Shown here piece after piece: positions 17,532-25,716 of a DNA stretch of 32,500 nt; the stretch's first letter is position 1, and every line of letters starts with the position of its first letter. Both the position numbers and the translations under genes were made by a program. This stretch comes from Symbiodinium natans (Eukaryota > Sar > Dinophyceae > Suessiales > Symbiodiniaceae), in the NCBI GenBank assembly GCA_905221605.1, contig CAJNDS010001048.1, positions 5,001 through 37,500 of the forward strand, given 5' to 3'. The notes under the pieces are model-generated. The model was not told the DNA's origin. It worked only from the letters and a program-made list of their open reading frames with translations, and searched no databases.

Positions 17532-18437
17532 ATGAGTTGGTTGACCCAGACGGCGTTCAACAAGGCAGTGCAGGCCGCGTACGATCAGGATTACTTGGAG
17601 CTCCCCGACATCCACATCCCCATCCGCTGGTACACCGCCCAACTTCTACTTGAACAACTCACCAAAATCGGCAACTCACCCCATCCCTTCACGCCCATCA
17701 TGATCCCCACCAGCGAGGCGCTCTCAATATGGGGACACCTGCAAGATTGGCACAAGAACTTCGGCTACCACCTAGACAAGATCTCCATGCCCACACCACA
17801 ACCCGCACACCTACCTCATCAAGAAGCACCACCACAAGCAACCAAGAAAAGACGACAACAGTACCAACCGGACGACCCGCGCTTGCACCCCGAGTTCGAC
17901 GGCATCACCTCGGACCTTCTCCAGGACATCTCCCTCGCGCACCTCGATCCACACACCTATGTAGCCGCGGACTGGCCCGCGGACCAACCCGTTCTGACGA
18001 CGTGGGAGGCCATCGAAGACCCGGAAAAGTACACAGAGTGGAAGGCCCACACCCAGTGGAATGACACAACATATCACACTTTCGCCCAAGCCCTTCATTC
18101 CCATCCCTTTGCCGTTCGCCTCGCTGCGATACGCAAAAAAGCCAAAGAAGATTCACACCAGCACCAGCTGCTCTGGAAACACCCATGGCACCAGAACAGC
18201 TGGCAGTATCACACGCACTACGACAAGGAGACCAAGAGAAGCTTCATGTACAAGGGCGACTACACGATCCACCGACGCGAGGAGGATAGCGCAATGCCGG
18301 ATCCAACTACACAACCCTCAGAACCCAAGAAGGACACCCCACACAACTCACCAATGCCCTACCATCCACCACCTGAAGAAGAAGATGATCGACGATCCCA
18401 AATCTCAGAAGACGAGATGTACCCGGCGGTGAAGTAG
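17532..18437 (+). CDS. g7: unrecognised acidic/charged protein, ~301 aa
   Basis: The frame is open from 17439, but ATG 17532 (MSWLTQTAFNKAVQAAYDQD) lies downstream of a good splice-acceptor candidate and begins the folded-looking part, so I chose it. Residues 1-80 look globular (LPDIHIPIRWYTAQLLLEQL). A basic, NLS-like patch, TKKRRQQY, lies at ~103-110. Residues ~115-260 are Trp/His-rich (WEAIEDPEKYTEWKAHTQWN, then NSWQYHTHYDKETKRSF). The C-terminal ~50 residues are Pro/Glu/Asp-rich and disordered. No domain recognised. Same strand and codon style as its neighbours. Confidence 0.7.
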   Translation: MSWLTQTAFNKAVQAAYDQDYLELPDIHIPIRWYTAQLLLEQLTKIGNSPHPFTPIMIPTSEALSIWGHLQDWHKNFGYHLDKISMPTPQPAHLPHQEAPPQATKKRRQQYQPDDPRLHPEFDGITSDLLQDISLAHLDPHTYVAADWPADQPVLTTWEAIEDPEKYTEWKAHTQWNDTTYHTFAQALHSHPFAVRLAAIRKKAKEDSHQHQLLWKHPWHQNSWQYHTHYDKETKRSFMYKGDYTIHRREEDSAMPDPTTQPSEPKKDTPHNSPMPYHPPPEEEDDRRSQISEDEMYPAVK

Positions 18438-18727
18438 AAACATGCCGTGGAAATCGACGATGTGATTGCCGAGAACATTGTGATCTTCCTGATCGCCACT
18501 GCACACAGCATCACACACCTGCGCCATACAGTCCCTCTTGCGAATCCAAAAGAAGCCGTTAACTGGCAAGATGCGAGTTGAAGCCATGCCGACCTAAGCA
18601 CCTCCCCCGTCCCCTTTCCCCCCCCCTCCCCTACCCATGGCAGACCTCATCCCTTCACTATCACGCGTGAGAACATGACCACAGTTTTTTGGCACGAACC
18701 CGACCCCGTCCCTTTCCCCAGCCCAAC
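18438..18727 (+). other. Inter-gene region g7-g8
   Basis: 290 nt with no supported ORF. A long C/T tract (CCCCCGTCCCCTTTCCCCCC, about 18604-18623) and a second one just before the g8 start (CGTCCCTTTCCCCAG, 18707-18721) are both acceptor-like. Confidence 0.45.
18705..18721 (+). promoter_or_regulatory. Candidate trans-splice acceptor for g8
   Basis: CCCGTCCCTTTCCCCAG is a strong pyrimidine tract ending in CAG at 18719-18721, only 6 nt before ATG 18728. If used, translation starts at 18728 and not at the in-frame ATG 18689. Confidence 0.4.
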
Positions 18728-20077
18728 ATGTGGAGCCACATACTGGACTTCCTGACCGGTCCCCTCCACGTGATCTTCATGGATGAGCACGAACTCGAAA
18801 TGGAGCATCTGCGCAGAGATCCACACTACAGCATGGAACCCTTTTACCAACGGTACAACTACCTCGACGACACGTACCACACGGCCCCAGCGTACTACAC
18901 GGAGAAGGCACCCCTACACAAAGTCATCGACCCGTCGTACTTCAAAGCATACGAAGGCTGGCACATCAATATCAAGAATGCCATCACCTACCAGGCGCTC
19001 AAGAACATGATGATGATATTCCATGGCTTTCAGGACCTCTACATCTCCTCCAGCACATCTACGACGGCCACGTTCGTGTGCCTACTACCAACTGAAAATC
19101 AGATGCTGACCCCGGTTTCAAAATTTCTCGGCCAAGAGGTACGTGACAAAACCAAGCGTGAGCTCAACATTCAGCGCATCATCCGCCGCATCCCGACTCA
19201 CATCAAAGGTCACTACGTTGAAAAACCTCTTCGAGATGACCACCCACATCCTGGTGCGGCACTGTGCCTACCCCACATCGCCCAGATTGTCTTCTCCAAG
19301 TATGAATCGGCTAACACAGCTTTGATTGCCTCGCAGTGGTACGAGACCACGGTCCGCATAGCCACAATGGCCAGAAAAGGTTTCCAGATTGGTGACAAGT
19401 TGTTCCTAGAAGACCTGCCAACCCCCACCACGAAACCGCTACATGATGGACGCGTCATCCTCATCCAGAAAGCCAACCCACGCCCCTCGCACCTAGAACG
19501 CCAACTTCAAGATGACATGGAGTGGAATGCGATCTTGGCGATCACCCGACAGCACACGGTTGAGGAGTACCAGCAGTACCTCCCTCCTGAAATCCTCGGG
19601 GTGCACAAGCTCATCCTCTACGTCAACACCAAATTACAGGAATGGCAAACCAGGAACAACGAGTCCTGTTTGCAGAACAATATCTTCTCACGCGCCGACA
19701 TCCACATGATGATACACGTCCTCAAGTTTTTCAGCCCCAGACACGCAGAATGGCGCTTCACAAGAGAAATCTTCGGCCCGGACTACACCATCCTCGACTT
19801 CAACGGCTCCACCTGCGCTATCCCCATGCAACCTCTACGTGACAATCTGACAGAGTGGCTACGTCAACACAAACGACTAGTCTCATCTCTACTGCACGCA
19901 GAACACGACCACCGGCAGCCCAACCACCCGCTTTCCAGCCACACGTTCTTCGAAGACGTAGGCACCATCTCAGACGAAGAAGAGCTCTGGCAAAGACGCC
20001 AAGAATGGAATCCGGTTCAACGGTTCCCGACGACCACCTACAACAGCTACACCGAGCCGGACCTGTCCGTGGACTGA
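18728..20077 (+). CDS. g8: unrecognised ~449-aa protein, paralogue-like to g9 and g10
   Basis: Start chosen at 18728 (MWSHILDFLTGPLHVIFMDE), directly after a strong splice-acceptor-like tract; the frame also has an ATG at 18689. The protein looks folded throughout and rich in Tyr, His and Trp. Near residue ~98 an L...M..F helix (YQALKNMMMIFHGFQDLYI) lines up with patches in g9 and g10. About 220 residues later comes TKLQEWQTRNNESCLQNN, then IFSRADIHMMIHVLKFF. This matches a W-x(11-13)-(M/F)-(S/T)-x-x-(D/E)-(I/V) pattern in g9 and g10. The C-terminus is acidic (DVGTISDEEELWQRRQEW). Function unknown; shared architecture suggests a three-member family made by duplication. Confidence 0.72.
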   Translation: MWSHILDFLTGPLHVIFMDEHELEMEHLRRDPHYSMEPFYQRYNYLDDTYHTAPAYYTEKAPLHKVIDPSYFKAYEGWHINIKNAITYQALKNMMMIFHGFQDLYISSSTSTTATFVCLLPTENQMLTPVSKFLGQEVRDKTKRELNIQRIIRRIPTHIKGHYVEKPLRDDHPHPGAALCLPHIAQIVFSKYESANTALIASQWYETTVRIATMARKGFQIGDKLFLEDLPTPTTKPLHDGRVILIQKANPRPSHLERQLQDDMEWNAILAITRQHTVEEYQQYLPPEILGVHKLILYVNTKLQEWQTRNNESCLQNNIFSRADIHMMIHVLKFFSPRHAEWRFTREIFGPDYTILDFNGSTCAIPMQPLRDNLTEWLRQHKRLVSSLLHAEHDHRQPNHPLSSHTFFEDVGTISDEEELWQRRQEWNPVQRFPTTTYNSYTEPDLSVD

Positions 20078-20467
20078 TCTCTTCGACGACGCAAGACCCA
20101 ATTCCACCCACCCCTGGATGGAAGACCCGTAGACCAATGCGGACAAGATTCGTTTGCAGTGCGTTGTGAAGTCTGAAAACTTAGAAGTTCGCAGTTCAGC
20201 CTTTCAGAGTGTGCATTCCACTGAACAGAGACATGATTTGCCTGTGATGCATCCTTCACACGACCAGCACACCGGTACAAGGGCAGGATTAGTGATGCAA
20301 CAGCATGCAGTTGAACATTTGCAAAGCGCATTCCCATGTTGAGCTGCAAATAGCATGTGACATGCGGTGAGAGAATTTGAAGCAGTTACTGTACATAGTA
20401 GAGCAAGATGGATTAAATCATCCCTCTGATACTCCCGGAGCTCGGCAAGAAATACAGAGTCATCTTC
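20078..20467 (+). other. Inter-gene region g8-g9
   Basis: 390 nt. It holds GCATGCA at 20303-20309. From 20408 an ATG-GAT-TAA begins in the g9 frame, and after the TAA the frame reads protein-like (IIPLILPELGKKYRVIF) straight into the annotated g9 start, so the last 60 nt may be lost N-terminal coding sequence. Confidence 0.5.
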
Positions 20468-21814
20468 ATGGACCAGGGCATCTCCAAGGACCTCAGGCAC
20501 ATGACCGACAAGGAAGTGAAGTTTCACTTTCAAGCACTACGAGCAAAACGGAACAGCACGATGTTGCACTTGGACCCTACCCTCTCCCCCCATCCTCATC
20601 TACAGCATTCCCTCGCGCAACAAGACGACCCAGAGTCTTTGATACACCGATGCGTCACGCAGGACCTGCCCATGGAAGCTGACTCCCTGGCCGCAGGCCA
20701 ACAGCGACTACACAAAGGAGCCGTTTTCGCCCATCAGATTTTGCGGGCCCAACTACGCCATCGATATTGTCTGCCTCTTCCATTTCAGTTTGCAGACCAT
20801 GCAAGATCCCGACCAGTCGTGCAGTACGCGAACCTGAACGTCACGATCATTCACGGCTTCTACATGGAGATGTACCAAAGCCAAATCCTGAAATGCGTTA
20901 GCAAAAAAGTCAACAATGCGATCCAAACCATCAAACAAGGAGAACCTGACTTCGTCACGTTCAAGTTCCTCGTACGCAATGAAGAGCTCCCCAGGGACTT
21001 CTACCGCCATCTGGTGGATATGCGCATACTACCGGAAACACAGAAACACATCTATCCCATGCACGACCGCAGATGTACGTGGCCAACCGTGTTGGCATTT
21101 CAGTGGCGCAACAAACGGATGACAAAGGGTGGCACGGAACTCGTCTTTGAGCCGCAACCCGTCAGTCAAATCCCATATAGACACGTGGACCGCCGCGACC
21201 TCTTCATCGAGGAGTGCTACTTCGCACATCGCAGCATGCTGGGATTATATGTCCAACACACACCCCAAGTCACAGAGGAGTACCAGACTGGTCACATACA
21301 ATGCCTGATGATGCTCAACTACGTCCAGGCCATATCGCATGAGCAAGCCTGGCCAGAGTTATCCTCCATCGAGTACCTCGCCGCCAAACTATGTGAAAAT
21401 GATCCCACCAGACATTTTCGCATTATCCGTATGTTCAACCTCCACGACACCATACGCACATGGTACTACTTGTTCATCCAGGGGGACACACAGTTCATGA
21501 CCTACGACGAGGTATCCAGCATTCTCAAACGCCTGGAGCAACACGGCATATGCCCTCGCAGCACCAGGGAGATGACCGACAATGGATCCCGCGTTGATTT
21601 CGACTTGCAACAACTCGCGCAAGACATGCAGGAGGAGTTCGCGGACACAGAGGGAGGCCCACCATTCAGTGAGCTCTGGATTGACACGCACTGCCACTTC
21701 ATCGTCAAGTTCTGGCACTACCAGTTTCAGCCCAACGCGTACTACAGAACCACCCCGATGCGCATGAATACCAATGGACAGACCTTTCCCATTTACTCCC
21801 ACCCAATTATTTAA
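20468..21814 (+). CDS. g9: unrecognised 448-aa protein, paralogue-like to g8 and g10
   Basis: The first ATG after an in-frame TAA (20414) is 20468 (MDQGISKDLRHMTDKEVKFH). The 17 codons before it look coding, and ATG 20408 would be the natural start if the TAA at codon 3 were a sense codon. The protein is folded-looking and Tyr/His/Phe-rich. At ~137 it has YQSQILKCVSKKVNNAIQT, aligned with the L...C helix of g10 and its counterpart in g8. At ~325 it has ELSSIEYLAAKLC-type and HDTIRTWYYLFIQGDTQF, then MTYDEVSSILKRLEQHG, the shared W-x(11)-MT..EV pattern. No enzyme motif recognised. It may be a slightly damaged copy. Confidence 0.7.
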   Translation: MDQGISKDLRHMTDKEVKFHFQALRAKRNSTMLHLDPTLSPHPHLQHSLAQQDDPESLIHRCVTQDLPMEADSLAAGQQRLHKGAVFAHQILRAQLRHRYCLPLPFQFADHARSRPVVQYANLNVTIIHGFYMEMYQSQILKCVSKKVNNAIQTIKQGEPDFVTFKFLVRNEELPRDFYRHLVDMRILPETQKHIYPMHDRRCTWPTVLAFQWRNKRMTKGGTELVFEPQPVSQIPYRHVDRRDLFIEECYFAHRSMLGLYVQHTPQVTEEYQTGHIQCLMMLNYVQAISHEQAWPELSSIEYLAAKLCENDPTRHFRIIRMFNLHDTIRTWYYLFIQGDTQFMTYDEVSSILKRLEQHGICPRSTREMTDNGSRVDFDLQQLAQDMQEEFADTEGGPPFSELWIDTHCHFIVKFWHYQFQPNAYYRTTPMRMNTNGQTFPIYSHPII

Positions 21815-21960
21815 AACAATGCATCAGTTTCGTCCGATGAAAAAGATGTTTGCTAGTTGTGTGAGATCATTCCGCAGTGCATGAGTAAGCCAAAGCCACC
21901 TTACCCGCCCCCGGTGCTCAGAGCTCGGTATCACCACTCACTGATCTAGCCCAGAGCAAT
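21815..21960 (+). other. Inter-gene region g9-g10
   Basis: A 146-nt leader with a C-rich stretch (CCACCTTACCCGCCCCCGG, about 21896-21914) followed by CTCAG near 21921, acceptor-like. No ORF. Confidence 0.4.
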
Positions 21961-23280
21961 ATGATCCCGGACACGTCCATCACAACGATCCTGGAGTACA
22001 TGTACTGGCACTACGAAATCAACATCGGCTTGAAAAGACACGAGTTTGAGTCCCACTTCAATGACGCCCAGCTAACCCGCATGAGAGAGCAACTTGCCAG
22101 GCTTCGGCACCAACATCCACAACCTCTACAACTTCTACGGTGGAGTCCAGCTAGAGCACTGACAGTTCCGGCTTCTACCACAGTGGCCTGGCTTCCTCAA
22201 CATGTACCACCAGCCGGACCATACGGGCCCTTCGTGCAGATCAACAGCGAAGACCACATTCAAATCACAGGACTGGTCCTCCCGCTCCATGAAGTCAACG
22301 CGTTGAGATGGACGTGCAAAGCATTTGAAGGTCAATGCCACAAACTATACAATGCAGGACCCGACCTTCGATACATGCACCATTGCCTACGGTGCACCCC
22401 AGAGCCACAATGGACAATCCATGAGGATGAGCACAGAATCCAGCTGGACATGGCACACCTTGCTCGATGCATGCTCCGCTTCCGTCGACCGGACCAACCA
22501 TATCCTCACATAGGCGAATCGGCCGAGCATCTGTTCCACGTGGACCCGCAAGTTTTGGACGACATCATTCAGACTCAACTCAACTACTTCTACCTGTTCG
22601 CATTCCATTTAGCGATTGACCGACAACAGGAACGTGCGATGCTCCACACGTACACGGACCCCGGCGACATCGAACCTCCGATGTACCACGAATCTCATGT
22701 TGAGTTTCCTGACACATACCCGCAATGGACGGATGGCACAGACATATCCGAGATATACGGCGTGCTCCTTACGACCCTCCCTCTACAACCGTGGAAGATC
22801 ATCAGTGCCGCTCATCGATTTCTACATCATCGACATCTCCAGCACTTCATCAAGTACACCACCATCACCAACCAGATTTGGACGTGGCAAGTACATCAAG
22901 AAGTCGATTTCAACATCAGAATGTCACCCAGCGAAGTGTACATCCTCCTCAAGAACATTGCGTCGTACTGCCAACAGAGCTACAACTTCACCAACTCAGA
23001 TGACCACAGGGACATAGTGGAACAACAAGCCCAATGTGATCGCACCTTCGCCACGACCTTGATGATCAACTACTACAAGGATGCGGTGGCCATCCTGATG
23101 CGACCCAAACCCATTGCTACAGCCACGATACATTGGATGCGGCAGCGCAACCAAACTATCCAGAACATCATGCACCACGCGCTCAACGACAACAGGGAAT
23201 ACCTGCTCAACTACCACTACATGCGGCTGACGGACTTCGGACACAGTGGAGCACCAGTCACAACCCATCCCGATCATTAA
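21961..23280 (+). CDS. g10: unrecognised 439-aa protein, paralogue-like to g8 and g9
   Basis: Starts MIPDTSITTILEYMYWHYEI and ends at a TAA. It is rich in His, Tyr and Gln. At ~110 it has LPLHEVNALRWTCKAFEGQC, an L...C..F helix somewhat like an F-box helix, aligned with patches in g8 and g9. About 205 residues later DISEIYGVLLTTL, then TNQIWTWQVHQEVDFNIR and MSPSEVYILLKNIASYC, reproduces the W-x(11)-M(S/T)..EV pattern of g9. No known domain can be assigned with confidence. Together with g8 and g9 it forms three same-strand genes of about 440-450 codons, the sizes expected of paralogues. Confidence 0.72.
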   Translation: MIPDTSITTILEYMYWHYEINIGLKRHEFESHFNDAQLTRMREQLARLRHQHPQPLQLLRWSPARALTVPASTTVAWLPQHVPPAGPYGPFVQINSEDHIQITGLVLPLHEVNALRWTCKAFEGQCHKLYNAGPDLRYMHHCLRCTPEPQWTIHEDEHRIQLDMAHLARCMLRFRRPDQPYPHIGESAEHLFHVDPQVLDDIIQTQLNYFYLFAFHLAIDRQQERAMLHTYTDPGDIEPPMYHESHVEFPDTYPQWTDGTDISEIYGVLLTTLPLQPWKIISAAHRFLHHRHLQHFIKYTTITNQIWTWQVHQEVDFNIRMSPSEVYILLKNIASYCQQSYNFTNSDDHRDIVEQQAQCDRTFATTLMINYYKDAVAILMRPKPIATATIHWMRQRNQTIQNIMHHALNDNREYLLNYHYMRLTDFGHSGAPVTTHPDH

Positions 23281-23467
23281 GACAATGACCGCGACCTCCG
23301 ACCTCAGACCCACTGCTGACCACACAGCTAAAAGAAACGTCGGAGAAGCTCATGCTGACTCTTGTGTTGTACAGTGTGCTTGATATGTTTCCCTTCCCCT
23401 GCCCCCACCACTGCTTTCCCATCTGAAGTAGACAGCCCAGTGACCACGCAGACCTCATCACAGCGCA
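23281..23467 (+). other. Inter-gene region g10-g11
   Basis: A 187-nt leader with no supported ORF. The pyrimidine tract CCCTTCCCCTGCCCCCACC (about 23391-23409) and CTTTCCCATCTGAAG are acceptor-like. It begins GACAATGACCGCGAC just after the g10 stop; GAGACAATGACC also occurs at 7259 (end of g1) and 16980 (g6). Confidence 0.4.
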
Positions 23468-24022
23468 ATGGCGTCCAATGAAGTGATGGCGGCATGGCTC
23501 ATCATGGCCGCATCGGACCCCAACGACATCACCACATGCTACCTCCGGCTACCGGACCATGACAAAGCTCTAGCCGCACAACACATCACCAACGCCATCA
23601 TGTGCAACGACGTTCAAAGGCTCCAACACGGCCACAGACCCCTCGGAGAGCCTGAAGAGCAACGTGATCCCCCTGCGTCCAAGAAGGTCAAAACAGAAGG
23701 CAATCCAGACTCCACACGCGCCACTACCCCAAGCTCGGCATCGGCATCCAACACCCGGTTCCACGACTACAAGGGTTTCGCTCCTCTTTGCCATGGCGAC
23801 AAACCCATCGACCTCGACCCGAAACCCAAGATGCCCACTCGCACTCACCCAAACCTCAACAACGAAGTGGACCCCAACGTAGTGTTTGTCACCAAGAAGA
23901 GCACCATCTATCATCGCAAAGGATGCGGTAAGATAATCAATTCAGCCGAGCAAGACGTCAAGTCCTACCAGAAGGCAGAGGTTGAGATGTTGTTCAAACC
24001 ATGCTCGACGTGCAGACCGTAA
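23468..24022 (+). CDS. g11: small protein with an Ada-like YHxxxC...PCxxC metal-binding domain, 184 aa
   Basis: Residues 1-60 look helical (MASNEVMAAWLIMAASDPND). A Lys-rich NLS-like patch, ASKKVKTE, lies near 70, and ~75-135 is disordered and Pro/Ser/Thr-rich. The C-terminal 46 residues match a small zinc module known from many bacterial and phage proteins and from the Ada N-terminal domain type: VFVTKKSTIYHRKGC, then a spacer, then LFKPCSTCRP, with H149, C153, C179 and C182 as likely ligands. In known proteins this module is often attached to nucleases or other DNA-acting domains. A DNA-binding role here is inference. The domain assignment is by pattern. Confidence 0.72.
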   Translation: MASNEVMAAWLIMAASDPNDITTCYLRLPDHDKALAAQHITNAIMCNDVQRLQHGHRPLGEPEEQRDPPASKKVKTEGNPDSTRATTPSSASASNTRFHDYKGFAPLCHGDKPIDLDPKPKMPTRTHPNLNNEVDPNVVFVTKKSTIYHRKGCGKIINSAEQDVKSYQKAEVEMLFKPCSTCRP

Positions 24023-24440
24023 TATCCTCAACCCCATCCCCCACTGACATCAGACCTTATGGGCGCTGAGTAGGAACATGCGGCTTAGATGCACCACCGA
24101 CGCAGGCCTTAACGCATGCAGAGCATCTTTCAGTTTTGAGAGAGTGTGCAATTGTGCCAAAACGTGTGACAATCAGTGTTCGGCGCAGTTTCACACAGGG
24201 TTATTCCACGACCAGATGAACAACAGAACAAGCGTCAATGCTGAGCGTCAAGTGTCTGTGCAATGTCATCCTAGTGTGTCCGAACCATTTGTTGAGCGAA
24301 AGAGACTGGAGCCGTAAGTCGATGTAACATTCTCTTTGATCCGCTGCCTTGTGATCGTCATGTGCAGCTGCTTCGCATAAAGAGTAGCTGTTCCCATCAC
24401 CTTGCTACCCGTGCTTTCTTAACATCGGCAACACGATCCC
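24023..24440 (+). other. Inter-gene region g11-g12
   Basis: 418 nt with no convincing gene. An 79-codon frame at 24078 has ordinary chance composition. GCATGCA occurs at 24114-24120. A T/C-rich segment (CCGTGCTTTCTTAACATCGG, about 24410-24429) precedes g12. Confidence 0.4.
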
Positions 24441-24812
24441 ATGACCAGCCACGAGATCATGTACCACTCCCGCTACATCCAGACCAGGGCGGACTTCGAG
24501 AAGGTGATGAGTCACGAGGAGAGCACCAAACGGGTGCAAGACATGCTCCTGAAGTACCAAAAACGAGATGATTACCATACACCCAGAAGCAGATCGTGTC
24601 CAAATCCCAATCGACATCGGAAGCATCACAAGTACGGGAAGGTCAAGAAGATGAAATGCCACCCAAAGGAGGACAGATATCTCGCCTGTCCAATTTGCCG
24701 GATTGCTTCCAGAACAGTGCGACAATGGGAAATCCACCTGATCACGGCACCGCACAAACAAGCCAAACAAAGAGCTGAAAAGTTCGTGGACTTGGACTAC
24801 CTCTACGTGTGA
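24441..24812 (+). CDS. g12: small C2H2 (matrin/U1-type) zinc-finger protein, 123 aa
   Basis: The N-terminal half is helical and charged (MTSHEIMYHSRYIQTRADFE). A basic stretch follows (NRHRKHHKYGKVKKMK). The C-terminal finger is C83-x2-C86-x12-H99-x5-H105 (YLACPICRIASRTVRQW and EIHLITAPHKQ). The five-residue spacing between the histidines is typical of U1/matrin-type fingers that bind RNA or DNA. It is the last gene of the element and ends 38 nt before the right pseudo-LTR. Confidence 0.72.
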   Translation: MTSHEIMYHSRYIQTRADFEKVMSHEESTKRVQDMLLKYQKRDDYHTPRSRSCPNPNRHRKHHKYGKVKKMKCHPKEDRYLACPICRIASRTVRQWEIHLITAPHKQAKQRAEKFVDLDYLYV

Positions 24813-24838
24813 ATTCCATGCTCTCAATCCATTTGTCG

Positions 24839-24850
24839 CCCCGAAAGGGG
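24839..24850 (+). other. CCCC-GAAA-GGGG hairpin at the right pseudo-LTR border
   Basis: A perfect 4-bp GC stem closed by a GNRA (GAAA) tetraloop ends exactly where homology to the left pseudo-LTR begins. No equivalent exists on the left side, where (TG)n precedes the repeat. It may be a weak terminator-like or RNA-structural element, or a chance hairpin. Confidence 0.5.
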
Positions 24851-24960
24851 TGTGTGTGGCACACCGCTGTACATGCGGGAACGTCAACAAGCACTGCATA
24901 CGAGAGCGAAAAGAAGCACGAATTTGCGATCTAACAAGTTTTTGCACATGATATTCAGCA

Positions 24961-25049
24961 GGGGGCAGGAGCACCTTGGTCAGTCTCCTGCCAACGAAGA
25001 CACTGACCAATGGTGGTGAAATCAACTCCGGACGCGGAGTTGACGTACC
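24961..25049 (+). ncRNA. Structured RNA of the right pseudo-LTR
   Basis: Stem B pairs TTGGTCAG (24976-24983) with CTGACCAA (25003-25010). Stem C pairs TCAACTCCG (25022-25030) with CGGAGTTGA (25035-25043) around the same GACG loop as the left copy. GCAGGAG (24965-24971) can pair with CTCCTGC (24985-24991). GGT and ACC flank stem C as on the left. Compared with the left copy, 6 of 8 pairs in stem B and 6 of 9 in stem C are replaced by other complementary pairs. Confidence 0.8.
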
Positions 25050-25431
25050 TGCAGTGATGGTTATAGACGTCCTGTAACGCAAGCTGTGTATGGTGCATCA
25101 TTGCTGTTGCTTCAACCAGTCCTTCAAGAACGAGATTTTCATTTTGGGCATTTGGTATTTGAGCATGGGTGAATTCTCGATGCCGTGAGCATGACATACC
25201 CCAAACCCCAGAAGACCTCGAGCCCATCAAGCTTGAGTGGATCGTGATGCTTTCAGCTTGTGTGTTGTGAATAGCAGCTGAGCAGAATTGCGTGAGCATG
25301 TCATTTTAGCATGGTGATGGAACATGTCGAGCATGATGATGGACGAAAGCATGGAGAAGGTTCGGAACATGAGTGTTAGAGCATATGAGCATGCACTGTG
25401 CAGCATCGGAGCGCGATGAGCAGAGTTGCGG

Positions 25432-25699
25432 CAGCATGAAGTGTGTAGCATCAGACCATGAATCGTGGAGCATCTGAACGTGCTGAGCAGAGTTGTACGA
25501 GCATGACTTGTGGAGCATCAGAGCATGAATTGTAGAGCTTCTAAGCGTGGTGAGCAAGCTTGGTTGAGCATGAGTGGTGGAGCATCAGAGCATGACTTGC
25601 AGAGCATCTGAGCGTGATGAGCAGAATTGGGTGAGCATAAACTGCGGAGCATCAGAGTGTGAATTGTAGAGCATCGGAGCGTGATGAGCACAGTTTGCA
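25432..25699 (+). repeat. 67-bp tandem repeats, right pseudo-LTR (4 units)
   Basis: Four 67-bp units start at 25432, 25499, 25566 and 25633, matching unit for unit the left array. The last two units are almost identical between left and right, and the first ones less so. Confidence 0.92.
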
Positions 25700-25704
25700 G
25701 AAGA

Positions 25705-25716
25705 CCCTAAACCCTA
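25705..25716 (-). repeat. Telomere-like CCCTAAACCCTA in the right pseudo-LTR
   Basis: Same position and context as 4029-4040, directly after the 67-bp array. Confidence 0.6.

Noticed and set aside
24078-24317. 79-codon + ORF between g11 and g12
   Set aside because: No domain, ordinary chance composition, and less C-rich than the real genes of the element.
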